Positions 33,783 to 45,540 of a DNA stretch of 64,000 nt are shown one piece after another; position 1 is the first letter of the stretch; every line of letters begins with the position of its first letter. The DNA is from Agrostemma githago. Taxonomy: Eukaryota > Streptophyta > Magnoliopsida > Caryophyllales > Caryophyllaceae. Location: the NCBI GenBank assembly GCA_958450325.1, contig OY288239.1, forward strand, positions 54,951,049 to 55,015,048, in the 5' to 3' direction. A program made the position numbers and the translations under genes. Below the pieces are notes generated by a model, which saw nothing but the letters and a program-made list of their open reading frames with translations, was not told the DNA's origin and searched no databases.

Positions 33783-33980
33783 ACACTACACACTAGAACA
33801 AACGTGAGAACACCTAGTGCTTTATGGGCACTAGGTAACGACAATAAACAAGCACAACTAGAGACAAAGAGATAAGAAGGAAATAAAACTAAGGAAACAA
33901 GAAAAATCTAGAGAATATGCACAAGAGATGATAGAAGGGCACAAAGAAGGGTAACTAAGTCTAGCTAAACAATGCACCCT

Positions 33981-33998
33981 CCCCGGCAACGGCGCCAA
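33981..33998 (-). other. Primer-binding site, Athila type
   Basis: TGGCGCCGTTGCCGGGGA on the minus strand lies three bases inside the 5' LTR end (34002). This is the conserved primer site of Athila elements and fixes the orientation. Confidence 0.92.
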
Positions 33999-34001
33999 AT
34001 T

Positions 34002-35619
34002 GATGGTGGGATTTGTCGTGGATCCCACCGATCAAATAATAACCGGCTAAGACCTAACGGTAGTTAGGGTAAGTCGGGTCGTGTCCACGGAGACGGTGTC
34101 GCAAGGTTTAGACTAGGTTAGCCTAAAACGAGACTATGCTACCAAACAAACACAAAGAGCTACTAATTGGTGAATTATGATGAGAGGAGAAGAAGAAAGT
34201 AGACTAACAATGACTAGACTAAGATGATGCTAAAACGGAATAACTAAGATCAAACTAGCAAGCAAACTAGACTAACCGATGACTAAATAATAAATGGAAT
34301 CAAATATGGGAAGAAGTGGGTTAGGTCGGGTTCCTAAGTGTAGTAGGGTGACTTGGGTAATCAAGGGTGTAGGTGTCTCTTAGTTGCTAGAGTCGGTCCG
34401 GGCTCTCGCAACTTAAACCGATGTCGAAGTAGGTTCGCGTTTGATGACGTCTAAACCCTAGTCCACATGGTATGTAAAATGACTATTCTCAACATGACCA
34501 CACACAAAACAAACAATGAGTAGAAGAAGACTAGCATGAGAAGCATGGCCACTACAACTCAAACAAGCAATTCAACAAACACATGGTGTGCCAAGTGTGT
34601 GACTAACAACAAAGATTCACCCTTTACCCCTAATCAAACCCTAATCACCCATATTCTACCCTTAATCCCCCTACTAACCCACAAGGAATCTACTCACTCA
34701 TAATCAAACTAACTACAACAATGAAAAGATAAAACAACATCACAATCCAAACATCCATAATGAAAGAAAACAAGAACACTAAGTAAAGATTCAAACTTGA
34801 AATAATAACAATAAACAAGAGAAAGGAAGATTATACCAACAATAGGATGAAGAAAAGATGATAACTTGCATAAATAAGAAATCCAAATAATCTCCAAGGA
34901 TGTCAAGCTTGGAGGAGTCTTCAAGTTTCTTCTTAATACAAGAACTAATTACAATACTAATTAACTAAGATTAACTAAAGATTAAAGGATGATTAAACTA
35001 ATGAGAGGAGAACTAAATCTAGGGTTTAAATGATGTAGAGAGGCTTAAGAGAGTCTAGGGTAATGTAAGATCCATAAACAATACAAGAGGGAAGTATTTA
35101 TAGGGGTACAAGAATGAAGGAGGGAGGAAAAAGAACTTCCGGCTACAGCACGCCGGTCCCGACCGGGACGGGATCATCCCGACCGGGACGGGTTGCTCCC
35201 GACCGGGACGGCCTGGCAGTGACCCCTTCAAAAGCACACTTCATCCCGGACGGGATGAGGTGCATACCCGTCGGGGATGAGTCTTGTAGGCCTCCAATAT
35301 GATCCTTTTGGTTCCTCCTTGCTTTACATGAACTTCTCATCGATTCTCGGGACTCGAGATCGGGTCTCGGAGGCTCGGAATTGGGTCCCAAGGTCTCGGG
35401 GTCGAATCCAAGGCATCGAGTGATCGTTCCTCCGCTTCGTTGTCTCCGAAAAGTGTATGTATTGAGTCGGAATCACTCCAACTCTTCACGAATGGTCTCG
35501 GGAACCTGAAACGAGCTAGAGGAAGCATAAGTAGGCCATAAATCGCTCCCAAGGAGCGATTCCACAAGGAAAATGGGACCAAAACACTACAAAATAGGCA
35601 CTACAAACTACACTTATCA
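34002..35619 (-). repeat. 5' LTR of Athila derivative (1618 bp)
   Basis: In element direction it begins TGATAAGTG at 35619 and ends CCCACCATCA at 34002. It is the uninterrupted sister of the split left LTR. It includes the single ATC at 35423-35425 where CACTA-2 entered the other copy. Confidence 0.93.
35095..35102 (-). promoter_or_regulatory. LTR TATA box with upstream GC-box array
   Basis: TATAAATA on the minus strand is conserved in the sister LTR (20404-20411) and in the related LTR on the right flank (57983-57990). Three TCCCGACCGGGA boxes at 35157-35208 lie 55-106 bp upstream of it. Transcription would start about 30 bp downstream and read toward gag. Confidence 0.6.
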
Positions 35620-35944
35620 GTGGGGTTTTGTCGCGAAGGGGAGGGAGGGTTGCGGGTCTTTCCTTCTTTTTTTTAAGTAACAGTAATTAATGAATGAAGG
35701 AAGCTGGGGGCATTTAATTCGAAAACCTCACCGACCGACATAAATCGGTCGGTATTATTGCTAATCGGACGGTAAATAACGCCAATACTGACTGATAAAC
35801 ATACTACTGACTGACTATTATCGGTCGGTAATTTACCGACTCAAGTTCAAAATACCGACTAATATCGGTCGGTATAATTTATTACCGACCAATTCTTTGG
35901 TGGTCGGTAAATATCAGTTGCTAATCTCCTCTTTTCTTGTAGTG
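35620..35944. repeat. CACTA-1 right end: GC-rich island remainder and subterminal repeats
   Basis: 35620-35670 continues the GC-rich island cut at 19309. From about 35730 there are about ten GGTCGGTAA/TTACCGACC motifs, then the TTGTAGTG terminus. Confidence 0.85.
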
Positions 35945-36578
35945 GAGGTTGGATTTATCGCGTTGTTTTGAGGAATACTTAATGCGAATCATCATGATGG
36001 ATTTATAGTTCAAAACCTTAGACCAACGAGATTGTAGCTTCGTTGAGTTAATATTTTGGGGGTTTCGCTGATACGATATGAAATTTGGTGGAATTCTCAG
36101 AAACCTTAGTCGAATGACGTGTTTGAAGATGTGAGTGTTTAAGCCATTACCTATAGGTTTGAGCGCGTTTGAGGATTTGTTTTACTTTCCCAACTTCTGT
36201 ACTTGTGGCATTATAAATATGTTGGTGATCATTTTTGAGGATTTTGTGCCCGAACATTGTTACATTGGTGGATCTCGTTTACTGTTCCTTACTCGAGAAA
36301 TTTGGAGTATACTTCGAGTTCTAACCTTATGAGCATTGGATTTAGGAACTTTATTGATTGCGAGTTGGGTGTGTTTTGTTGACCGTTAGAAATTTTAATT
36401 GATGAGTTTATAATTTAAAGCATTTGTGAATTAGTATCGTGTAGTTTGAATGATTGGATAATCACGTAAGACATTTTTGGAGTTTGTGACTGAGTAGTAC
36501 CACCTAGCGCCTAATATTGGACTTAGTATATTATTTAATGGTAATTAGGAACCCGTGCTGTGAGAGTCGTACCGGGAA
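35945..36578 (+). mobile_element. Internal region of outermost gypsy, middle piece
   Basis: Non-coding T/G-rich sequence between the CACTA-1 TSD and the LARD TSD. It is the same in character as 6700-7409. No domain recognised. Confidence 0.6.
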
Positions 36579-39500
36579 TGTAACGACCCGGTTCTTCCAA
36601 TGACATTAACTAACAAGGCGGAAAATAGTTAAGTCCTAAAAAGTGGCAAAAATTTAAAACCGTCGACTCAAGTGAGTCTTTTACCAAAAAAATGAACCGT
36701 TTGTGAAAATACAACAACTGAAAACCGAATTACAAATTTCTAAATACAATAGTCTGACAAAATTGGATTACAAGATTTATAGTTTGACACTCTCATCAGC
36801 TAAGCTGTATCTCTTGCACTCAAGCATGCCCCCATGTCCAGTCGCGAGGGTTCGTCAACCTGAATGCATATTTAAATATACATGTCCCACTTAGTGGGAG
36901 TAACCTAACCGTCCTTTTAACACGGCCCCGAATAATCAATGTAGTATAACGTTTAGGTTATCTAATTAACAGATAAGCAGGCATGTCACATTACAAATCG
37001 ACATGTATACAATGTGAGATACACATGAAGTGATTTCAGTTAACATGCGAATAATCTTACATATATAAGACACGTAAGTTATATAGAATAACGTAATACA
37101 TATATCATATGAGTATCATGTGAATAGAATACAGTAAAGCATGGATCATGGATTCGTAGAAGTGTCAGGTGAAAATAGAGTAAGACATACATAATACAAA
37201 TCATATGAAACATAATATCAATCATAATCAATGTTCAGGCAAGACATATAACAAAACATCACTTCCCATTATCAAGCATTTCAATCACATCATTAGTCAT
37301 AAGAGTATAGAACAGTAATGAAGCATAATGTGATTTAGAAAACTGTAGTCATTTACTTTTAAAAACAATGGTTTCCTTTCACATAATGCACGTGACGTGA
37401 CTACTAATGTCTCATGCACACTTAAGGCTTGCATCTCACCATAAGTGCGGATGGGAACATCAATCCCGCCAATCATATCGATACTAGGAGGTTTACATCT
37501 CACCCCTAGTGCTCAATAGGATCGAACACCTAAATTGACTCAGTTTAGTCGACTGACATACGGAGAAGAAGGACTGCAAGTGCATGGACTCAGAGGCCCC
37601 GCTAAACCGAACATGTCCCATACACTGCTAAGGCAAAGGTCGGAAGGTATTCCGCCCCCAAAGATATCCGATATAGAGAGTGAGAGCTGATCAGTGCCCT
37701 TGTCTATGTATGCGCACACACCCAATCCATACTCTTGGTCTCGGGAAAGAGAACCTTTACACAACCGAGCACCTCAATGGCAACTGGACGACTACTACTC
37801 TACCGACAAACTCATAAAGAGTTGGCTGTCCATTTACTTCTTAGCATTTTCTCGCACCGGCAGGATGCATCATGGCCTCCCATGAGCAGTGACTCCGAGT
37901 GTCGTAGTCTACTTTCGAAGCTGTCTTCTATCGCATCGTCTTCTAAACTTTACCAAGATAGCGCCCAACACGAAACGTAGGCTGAATTTGGGTGTCTTAT
38001 AAAGACAGAGTCTCTGGAATATCGAGCTCAGCGGTCATCGTGGGGCACATGTCTGATAACTAGAGGGATGAAACAATACCGGGTTCCATAAGGAGGACCG
38101 GTCTGTGGCCTGTGTATTGACTTGGAACAAGTCATTACAACATGGAATGGTGAAGACGACTCAGAGGGTACTGCCAGGGCACATGTTCATTTTCACCATG
38201 ATTGGTGTTGATAACAACGTTCGTGAAAACGTGTCTGATCACCGGCTTAGGTAACACACCGACTAGAAGTACGGTTGTTCCTATGGAATTTAAGTATGTC
38301 GATTTTAAGATTAACAAACATTATCAATCGTCGTAAAATTTATCTTAACTGATAGTTTTAGTATACTGATGTAAGAGATTTGGAACATTTTATTTGAGAT
38401 ATATTATTTGAAGTGTTCATTAGTTGGATTAAAGATTCACTTATTTCTAAGTACATTATTTAAGATGGGTTCCTTTATCTTGACTTGGTCTATGTTGACT
38501 TAAAAAGCCAAAGTTTGACCAAAATGGACTAGTCAACCCTTAGTTTTGACTTAATCACTAATTAGTCCTTAAGTGCTCATTATAAAGTTTAAGTGTTGTT
38601 TTGCATATTTAAGCATTGTTTAACTTAGTATTTTTGGGTTATTCGTCTTTTAGTACTCTATACTTTTTGGGCACAAGTATTTAGTACATTTATTGTTCAA
38701 GTGTACGTATTTAGTATTTTTATACGGTTTCGTATTTGTACAAGTATACTTATCTCTTAAAGCCTATTTATACTTATTAAAATATTTCAAACACCAAATA
38801 AATCAGTAATAATTATAAAAATCATTTTTAACCTTATTAGGTATCATATTTCTCAAAACATAGAGTTTTACAAAAGTAACTTTAAGTAATAACGAAATCG
38901 ATAATATTATTAAGGATACTAAATGAGTCATTTTTCAAATGTTATTTTTAAGTTTCGATTTTCATACTCAACAGACTTTTATAAGTTAGGTTTCCAGATA
39001 TAAAGTCATTTTTCAAAAATAATAAGGTTTATTATTTTTAACAATTTAAAATAGAAAACAGTACGGTTTTCAATACTTTCTTTTAAATCGTTTAAAATAC
39101 TTAAACATCATTAAAGTGAACCAAATTTTTATTTTGGATACCTATACTTGTACATAACTTATACCCAGAAATTTAGATTAACATACTTTATAAAAGTTTT
39201 TAAATAAAATATTCTTTCCAGATCTGACCCATTTTAGTACAAATTTTATAAATGAAAATATATATGATGGATTTATATGAAATTTTACATACACATTGTA
39301 GGCATCATCAGGAACATAACATATTTACAAGTCCAAAAGAAACGTTTAACTTCACGAAACATACTATTTTCTCAGACAGTACACAAAATCATACAGTACC
39401 AGTTTACGACATAAATCATTACTAAATATATATTTTCAAGTAAACTTACTTTTCATATTTTTAACATATTCTAGACATTCGGATCTACAACTTTCATGAA

Positions 39501-40639
39501 GGTACCTAAGGCTAATTCGAAACATATTTTACACATACAAATCGTGAACATACATCATACATCACAGAATCCATTTTACAGCATGTATTGTTAAGTGATA
39601 AATCAACAAATAGTTAGCTTTAAACTTGGTGATCTAATGGTTTAGTCCTAAACATGATGTTACATGTTAGTTAGAGTCTAAACACTATACTACGAGATTT
39701 GAGGGCGAAGAAAAGTTAGGTTACCTATTAGCAATATGATCCGGCATCAACTATGAAATCAAATATACTAAGATCGAAGCCCCCTTCCTCTTGCTCCTCT
39801 TCATGAATAAGTTAGAAGGACACACAAACAAAGTAAGTTAGTAAATATAATAGGAATAAGGCTTAAAAATAAAGAGTATAAGGTAAGGAAAAGAAAGAGT
39901 ATGTGCTCTTGAGATATGGTGGTGTAAACACCTTAGAACTTAAAAGAACTTGTATGATTTTCTTTGGTTTTTAGATGGATCTTTGAAGGAGTGTTTAAGT
40001 GAGTGAATGGATGAGTAAATGAAGAGAAAATGGCTGGTTATAAGCACACAAGTCGTGCATTAGATGGGGGAGCAAAGGGTGGACAAGAACTTGACAATTA
40101 CCAAAAGTAGCTAAGCATACTTTAAGAGGTACATACCCTATTTGGTGTTTTTGATTAGAAAAGCATATTTTGAGGCTTGGAATTTAAAGTGACGGTATGG
40201 CATCCCTTAGGGTGATGTTTTTGAGTTTATTTGATCACACCATGGTTAGGAAAGAAGTACGGAAATCGAATGTCGAGAAACGATTCGTCGGGTGACGATT
40301 TTCGTAGTAAAGGAGCTGTCAGTACAATATTTTTATGATGAACTTATAAATTGTAATTTTGAATATCACCATTGTGTAGAACTTGGAAAATTAATAAAGT
40401 TAGGCTTTTGAAACGCCTCAATCGGAGTCCGTATGAGAAAATAGGAACCGTTTTACGAAATGGCGCAGAATTTCGATAACGATAGAAATTTCAGTTTTGC
40501 AAACAATGAAGTGAAATAGAAAGGTTCCAAAGACACAAGAATGGAATATTACTATATAAAATATTTTGTCGAGAATCGATTTATTAATATTAATCGTTAT
40601 TATAAATAACTAAAATGGTCAAAAACACGGGGTGTTACA
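36579..40639 (-). repeat. 3' LTR of LARD-type element
   Basis: It runs from TGTAACGACCCGG at 36579 to GGGGTGTTACA at 40639. It is nearly identical to 45541-49610, so every short frame here (36703, 37297, 37540, 37694, 37735, 38135) recurs 8962 bp later. That recurrence reflects LTR duplication, not coding conservation. The interval 37500-38320 is GC-richer than the rest. Confidence 0.93.
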
Positions 40640-43600
40640 GACTACCCCCCTTAAGAAAATTTCGTCCTCGAAATTCACAACTACTAGGTTGATACGGTAT
40701 ATATTTCCTAAGGTTAAGCTAAGGTTTTCCTTTAATTTTTTTTTTGGTGATTCTTAAATATCCATAGGGTATTCTCAAGTTCGCAAAAGTAGAACAATCT
40801 CGGGTCATTTCGAGATTTGGTTCACTATCGGCTCTAACTCCAAAACCAGATAATATCTAAATGCCTTAAAAACGATATAACATTTTAATTTTTTTTTTGA
40901 GAAATGCTGGTTTGGCTTATGGTATAAATCCATTAAAATAAAGGTTGTCCTAATTTCCATAAAATTTCAAAACGTTTAATAGTTTTGATCTTTAGGTTTA
41001 ACTAGACTTTCACTCGTATATCCTCCATTATCAATCGTATCAAAATTCATGGTTCTCACGGCACCCTCAATATTTATCATCGAAAGGTTGATCTCCTAGG
41101 GTTGCGTGGTTCTTTCAGTGATTAGCTCTTGGGGTTAATCCAAAACTCTTGTATTGATTTCTCTTAAGTTTCTAAAATTTTCAATTGTTTCCTTGTTTCT
41201 TGATTCCTCGATTAGTAGGTTATTCCAAAACTTCAAATTGTCAGTCTGTGGGTTTTGAAGTGTCTGTCATCATTACAATATTTTGGGGTTGTAATAATAT
41301 CATCCATCATCCAACATAGAAATAAGTCACCAAAATATATATAGTTTTCCTAGGGATTCCCAAAATTATAGGTTATAAATCAGCTCGGCCAATCCTGAAA
41401 CTTCTAGAGATCTGCTAAGGCTTGTTCACAATCTATTCCCCGAAATAGCTTTTGAAGTCAATAAAGGAAATCCTCAAATAATTTGATCAATGATCGTTCT
41501 CATACTTCTTTGGAACACAATATTCCACAGATACAAGGTAATGACAATAAATAAAATCCTCAAATAATTTGATCATTGATCGTTCTCATACTTCTTTCGA
41601 ACACCTAATTTCACAAATATAAGGTAATGACATCTCGAATATCTCTCGACCTCAAAGGTGTTCTAACTTTGTTATAACAGGGTAGTTAAGATTTTGGCAT
41701 GAAAACTATATACGAGCTATGTCTCACGACAGGTTAATGCTCAAAGAGGGTTATACGTAAGACACACGCTGATAACTCGACTTAATGAGGTTTCAATTCC
41801 TAAAAGTGTTATAAGGTCGGCAAATGGTCAGGCAAAACAAAAACATAAATTAGGTTAGCAACGCTTCAGTTCGGGGTTCGCACGTGATCTCGCAGGTCTT
41901 CTTTGATGATATGGTCCTTGATCAGGTTTCTGAACTCTATGCTTCTTGGTGATTTCCTTCTAGATCCACTTTGAATAGGTTCATCATATTAAGAGTCTTT
42001 CTTCTATATGATCCTGGTGAAGTCGTTCTCTTGCTCCCATCAGTTCCAACGTTACATCTACTCGTCTAAGTACTAAATCGTCAGGTCAAAGGTTAATAAC
42101 AATATTCTAGTTGTTTGGGTTAACTCGATCGGAGATGCATAGAAAAGTTCAATGAAAGTATGTTGGTAAGTTGATCAAAGAAGTGGGATTAGGTTTCACA
42201 AAGAACGTATATGAAAAGAAGTGGTAAGTTAAACCAAAAATTATCATTTGGGTCGTTTCATAAAAGAGGTAAGGGAGGTGACTCTCAATAGAACATTGTT
42301 CCAACTAACCAAGGGTTTCTCGTCCGATAGAAGGAACGAGAAGATAATTTGAGTTTATATCAGACAATTTCTAGCAAAGTTAAGGGATGAGCAAGATAAG
42401 GATCGAGATAGATACGTTATTGATGTACTCTTCAATGAGAAGAATAGAAGTATCAGTGAGTTTTCAATTAACATATGAGGTTTCAGATAATAGGCAAAGT
42501 AGAATTCAAGACCAAAAGGTCAGGGTTGAAGATTTGCATAGGTTCTGTTGTGGTACGAAGTCGGGCTAAGAAGTGTTACCATGACTCTAGATAACAAATA
42601 GAATAGGAACATATAGGATCATAATGGGAACATCACTGATCCATGAAAGGCATTGTATGTTTAAGGAGTAGCTGGAAAGTATTCCTTACGAAAATTGATA
42701 TGGAGTGATTTAACTGATAATGGAAACAACACACCATCAATCAAGAACCAGCTTAGATTGGGTCACTCATGTGTCTATTCTTCATAATTTCATCATTCTA
42801 CATTCCTTCCTAGTTAATCCTCAAAAACTTTTTTTTTGTTCCTCCAGTTGTTCTCTAACCTTTATATTTAGAAGTTTGGTTCCTTAAACTCTCGGCATAT
42901 TATTCCTCAAGTATTTCATTTGAGTATATCTCGCATAGGTATACATCTCCAATAGTATATAATAATGTCCTTTATTTGCTCAATTATACTGATTAACTTA
43001 ATTCTTCCAGTTAACTCCCTGATAACCAATAAGGTAGGATCCATAGGTGTTTCCATTCATCAAGGATTTTTCTCTAAAGGTTACACAACCTTACATCTAA
43101 TTTTGATTTAAACAATCCCAATAATTTTTATGAAGTTTCATCTATATCCTCGAATTTAAAAATTATAATTAACAAATTCATTGGAAGTCTACCCCACTCA
43201 AGTTACAAGTCCTCAGATAATCAGGTTCTCTATACAATCATTGGCTATTGACCTCGATTTACCAATTCTAAAGCTATTCATGATTTACCAAAGAGTTCCA
43301 TAAACCCGTTCAGTCGGAACTATGCATCTTATCATTGGATTACAAGTTTCATTCTTCAAAATTTTCATAAAGTTCTCTTAGTCCTCAAAATAACTACCAC
43401 ATGCATTGTTAAATTCTATCCCTTAGTACTCTTTTTTAGTTCCTTTCCCCGATATCTTTTCATAAAGGTCAATACTCTCTTGTTATTAGTAATAGTTACT
43501 CATCTACAAAACTCGTCTGTTGGCTAACATAATCCGAAAAAAAACATTAAAAATACAAGGGTTCTAAATTCCACAAAAAAAATTGTATGACATAATTTCT

Positions 43601-45526
43601 CATCAAGTAGTCACTATATATGTGAATTAGATTTCCATAAATGTCATTTTTTTATCTTTCCTTAGCTTACCACCTTAAATCTTCCAATCTTTTGTTATTC
43701 TTTAGTATCCTCAACTTACGATCTCTAAACCTCTCAATCGTTGGTTAAAATTAAGAATTCTCAAAATCATTGGCTCCAAGATCAACACTCAAAAACATTA
43801 GTTGGTTCTCATCTTTTTCCAACCTCTTGTCATTCCAAAAATTAATAGGTTCCTATGTCCAACAATTATAGGTTGACTAAAAGGGTAAACATTGGGTGAT
43901 CCTAGTGTGGTTGGTTTGGAAGGATATTGGATACTTCAAGTACATTATACTAGTGAGAATCCTTGGTATAACTATGTCCATTCTTAGTGGTTTAAGGGTT
44001 AACCGCGCTTCCACTGCACTCTGCACTCTGATAAGTTGTAACCATGGTTCATTCAAGACGTAGAAATATACTTAGACAATGGGTTGACAGAATAAATATT
44101 TAAGAATTTTGAATTGGGTTGATAAGAATAATAACTAAGAATATTGAAGTTTATCTCCATAGTCAACGGTTATGACAAACTTGGAAAGAGGAAATAGTAA
44201 CAAGGTAGAGATAAAAGAGGATGAATATGTATGATGTTAGCATACATGCAGTTTGATAGCAGTCTAAAAGAATAAGAAGCAAGCTGAAGAAATGAGAAGG
44301 AAATAAGATAGAACGGTAAATATGAAAGGTTCCATCAGATAGGAATATTTCAGACTAAGTTTAGCTGAGCAATAAAATACGAATGTGAAATAAGCGAAAG
44401 ACTTCTTGTCTGACTTAGGATGAGTAGTCAGACCGAAGAGCTAGTTCATGAAGGGATTGAAAAGAGTTTAGAAATAAAGGAGAAGGAATCAGTAGAGGTT
44501 AAAATTTCTTTAGAAGAGATTAGAAGTTTGTTCAAGGATAGATCAAGGGTTACGCCTTAAATGACTTTTTTCTATGCATCCTGATATAGGTTCAAATGTT
44601 GGATCTGATTGGTGAACAATTTAACAAAAAAAATAGTAATAATGAAAGAGTAAAAGGTGTTCATCGATTTATGAAGGTATGGATGTTAGACATGAAGGAA
44701 AGCTTTGTATGTAATGTTTAAAAATTTCGACGGAAGGATTGAAGATAGTTCAGAATTGAACTCAAATCGCTGCTTGGTTAGATGAAGAAAGTGGGGCAAA
44801 GGTAGAAAATAAGGATAAGCTAGAAAATGAATTAGATGTGATGTAAGGTGTTACTATGAAACGAATATGGGCAACAAGGGTTCATTTCCATGACTACAAT
44901 TCAGGCTAACAAATGATCTCCGATGTACAAGTTATATAGGTAAGTAGAGTCTCGGTCAAGTCTAAGTCGACACCTAAATAGGACTCGAGGACTACTATCT
45001 TACGTACGTCTGCACTTGATCTCCTTGTATGTTACATCTCGTCTGCATAACTTCACTTGGTACATCAACATGGTCCAACTTGATTTGGCTACTATAGTTG
45101 ATTGGGAAGATGCGTCCATTTGTGCTTGCAATGGTGTTCTACCAGACTTGAGATGTTGATGGTTTCAAGTCCTTTATCTTAGTTGTCGCGTCGATCACAA
45201 TTAAATTAAAACTAGCCAGAAGGCTAAAAGTTAGGGCAATCACTCTACATTCAACTATGCAGATAGCATATGAAAACAAGCGAGGGGCCAAAACCTAAAT
45301 CGGACGGTACGGTAATCCTTAGTAGTTCTACCCATCTAGACATTCTACCCAAGTATATTATTTGCTCCTAGGGTTATGCTAGTGAATCTCTCATTTAGTG
45401 ATCTTAAACTTTCTACATGTTTTAGACACTTTAGACACTCTAGACCCTTGTCATGAGCTCCAGGCGCGTTTCCTCGATAGGTGATGTAAATACGCATCGC
45501 ACATAATTACACACGGTCTCAAGGTC
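40640..45526 (-). mobile_element. Non-coding interior of LARD-type element
   Basis: It starts with the purine tract and chromovirus-type box, then has AT-rich DNA full of stops on both strands. The longest frame is 60 codons (42387-42569) and has no known domain. A tandem duplication of about 88 bp lies at 41457-41632, built on TCCTCAAATAATTTGATCA and a CATACTTCTTT phrase. I see no reverse transcriptase or integrase motif. Confidence 0.7.
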
Positions 45527-45538
45527 GCTCTGATACCA
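45527..45538 (-). other. Primer-binding site of LARD-type element
   Basis: TGGTATCAGAGC on the minus strand is separated from the 5' LTR end by two bases. It is identical to the site in the outermost element, so both use initiator tRNA-Met. Confidence 0.93.
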
Positions 45539-45540
45539 AC

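Larger units (their letters stand above)
19310..35619 (-). mobile_element. Athila-lineage gag-protease element (TR-GAG type), contains CACTA-2
   Basis: LTRs are 34002-35619 (5', right side) and 19310-20759 plus 27406-27599 (3', left side, split by CACTA-2). The primer site TGGCGCCGTTGCCGGGGA (33981-33998, minus) is the Athila type. TSDs are GTCGG (19305-19309) and GTGGG (35620-35624), one mismatch. In the element's direction come gag (33782-31663), protease (31662-30865) and then about 3 kb of non-coding DNA up to the purine tract, with no reverse transcriptase, RNase H or integrase. That 3' region aligns with the same part of the Athila-like element on the right flank. Net length without CACTA-2 is about 9.7 kb. 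About 25 differences between LTRs (around 1.5%) make it younger than the outermost element. Confidence 0.9.

Noticed and set aside
36703..38317. Six short frames perfectly repeated at 45665-47279
   Set aside because: Exact recurrence comes from near-identical LTRs of a young element, not from coding constraint.
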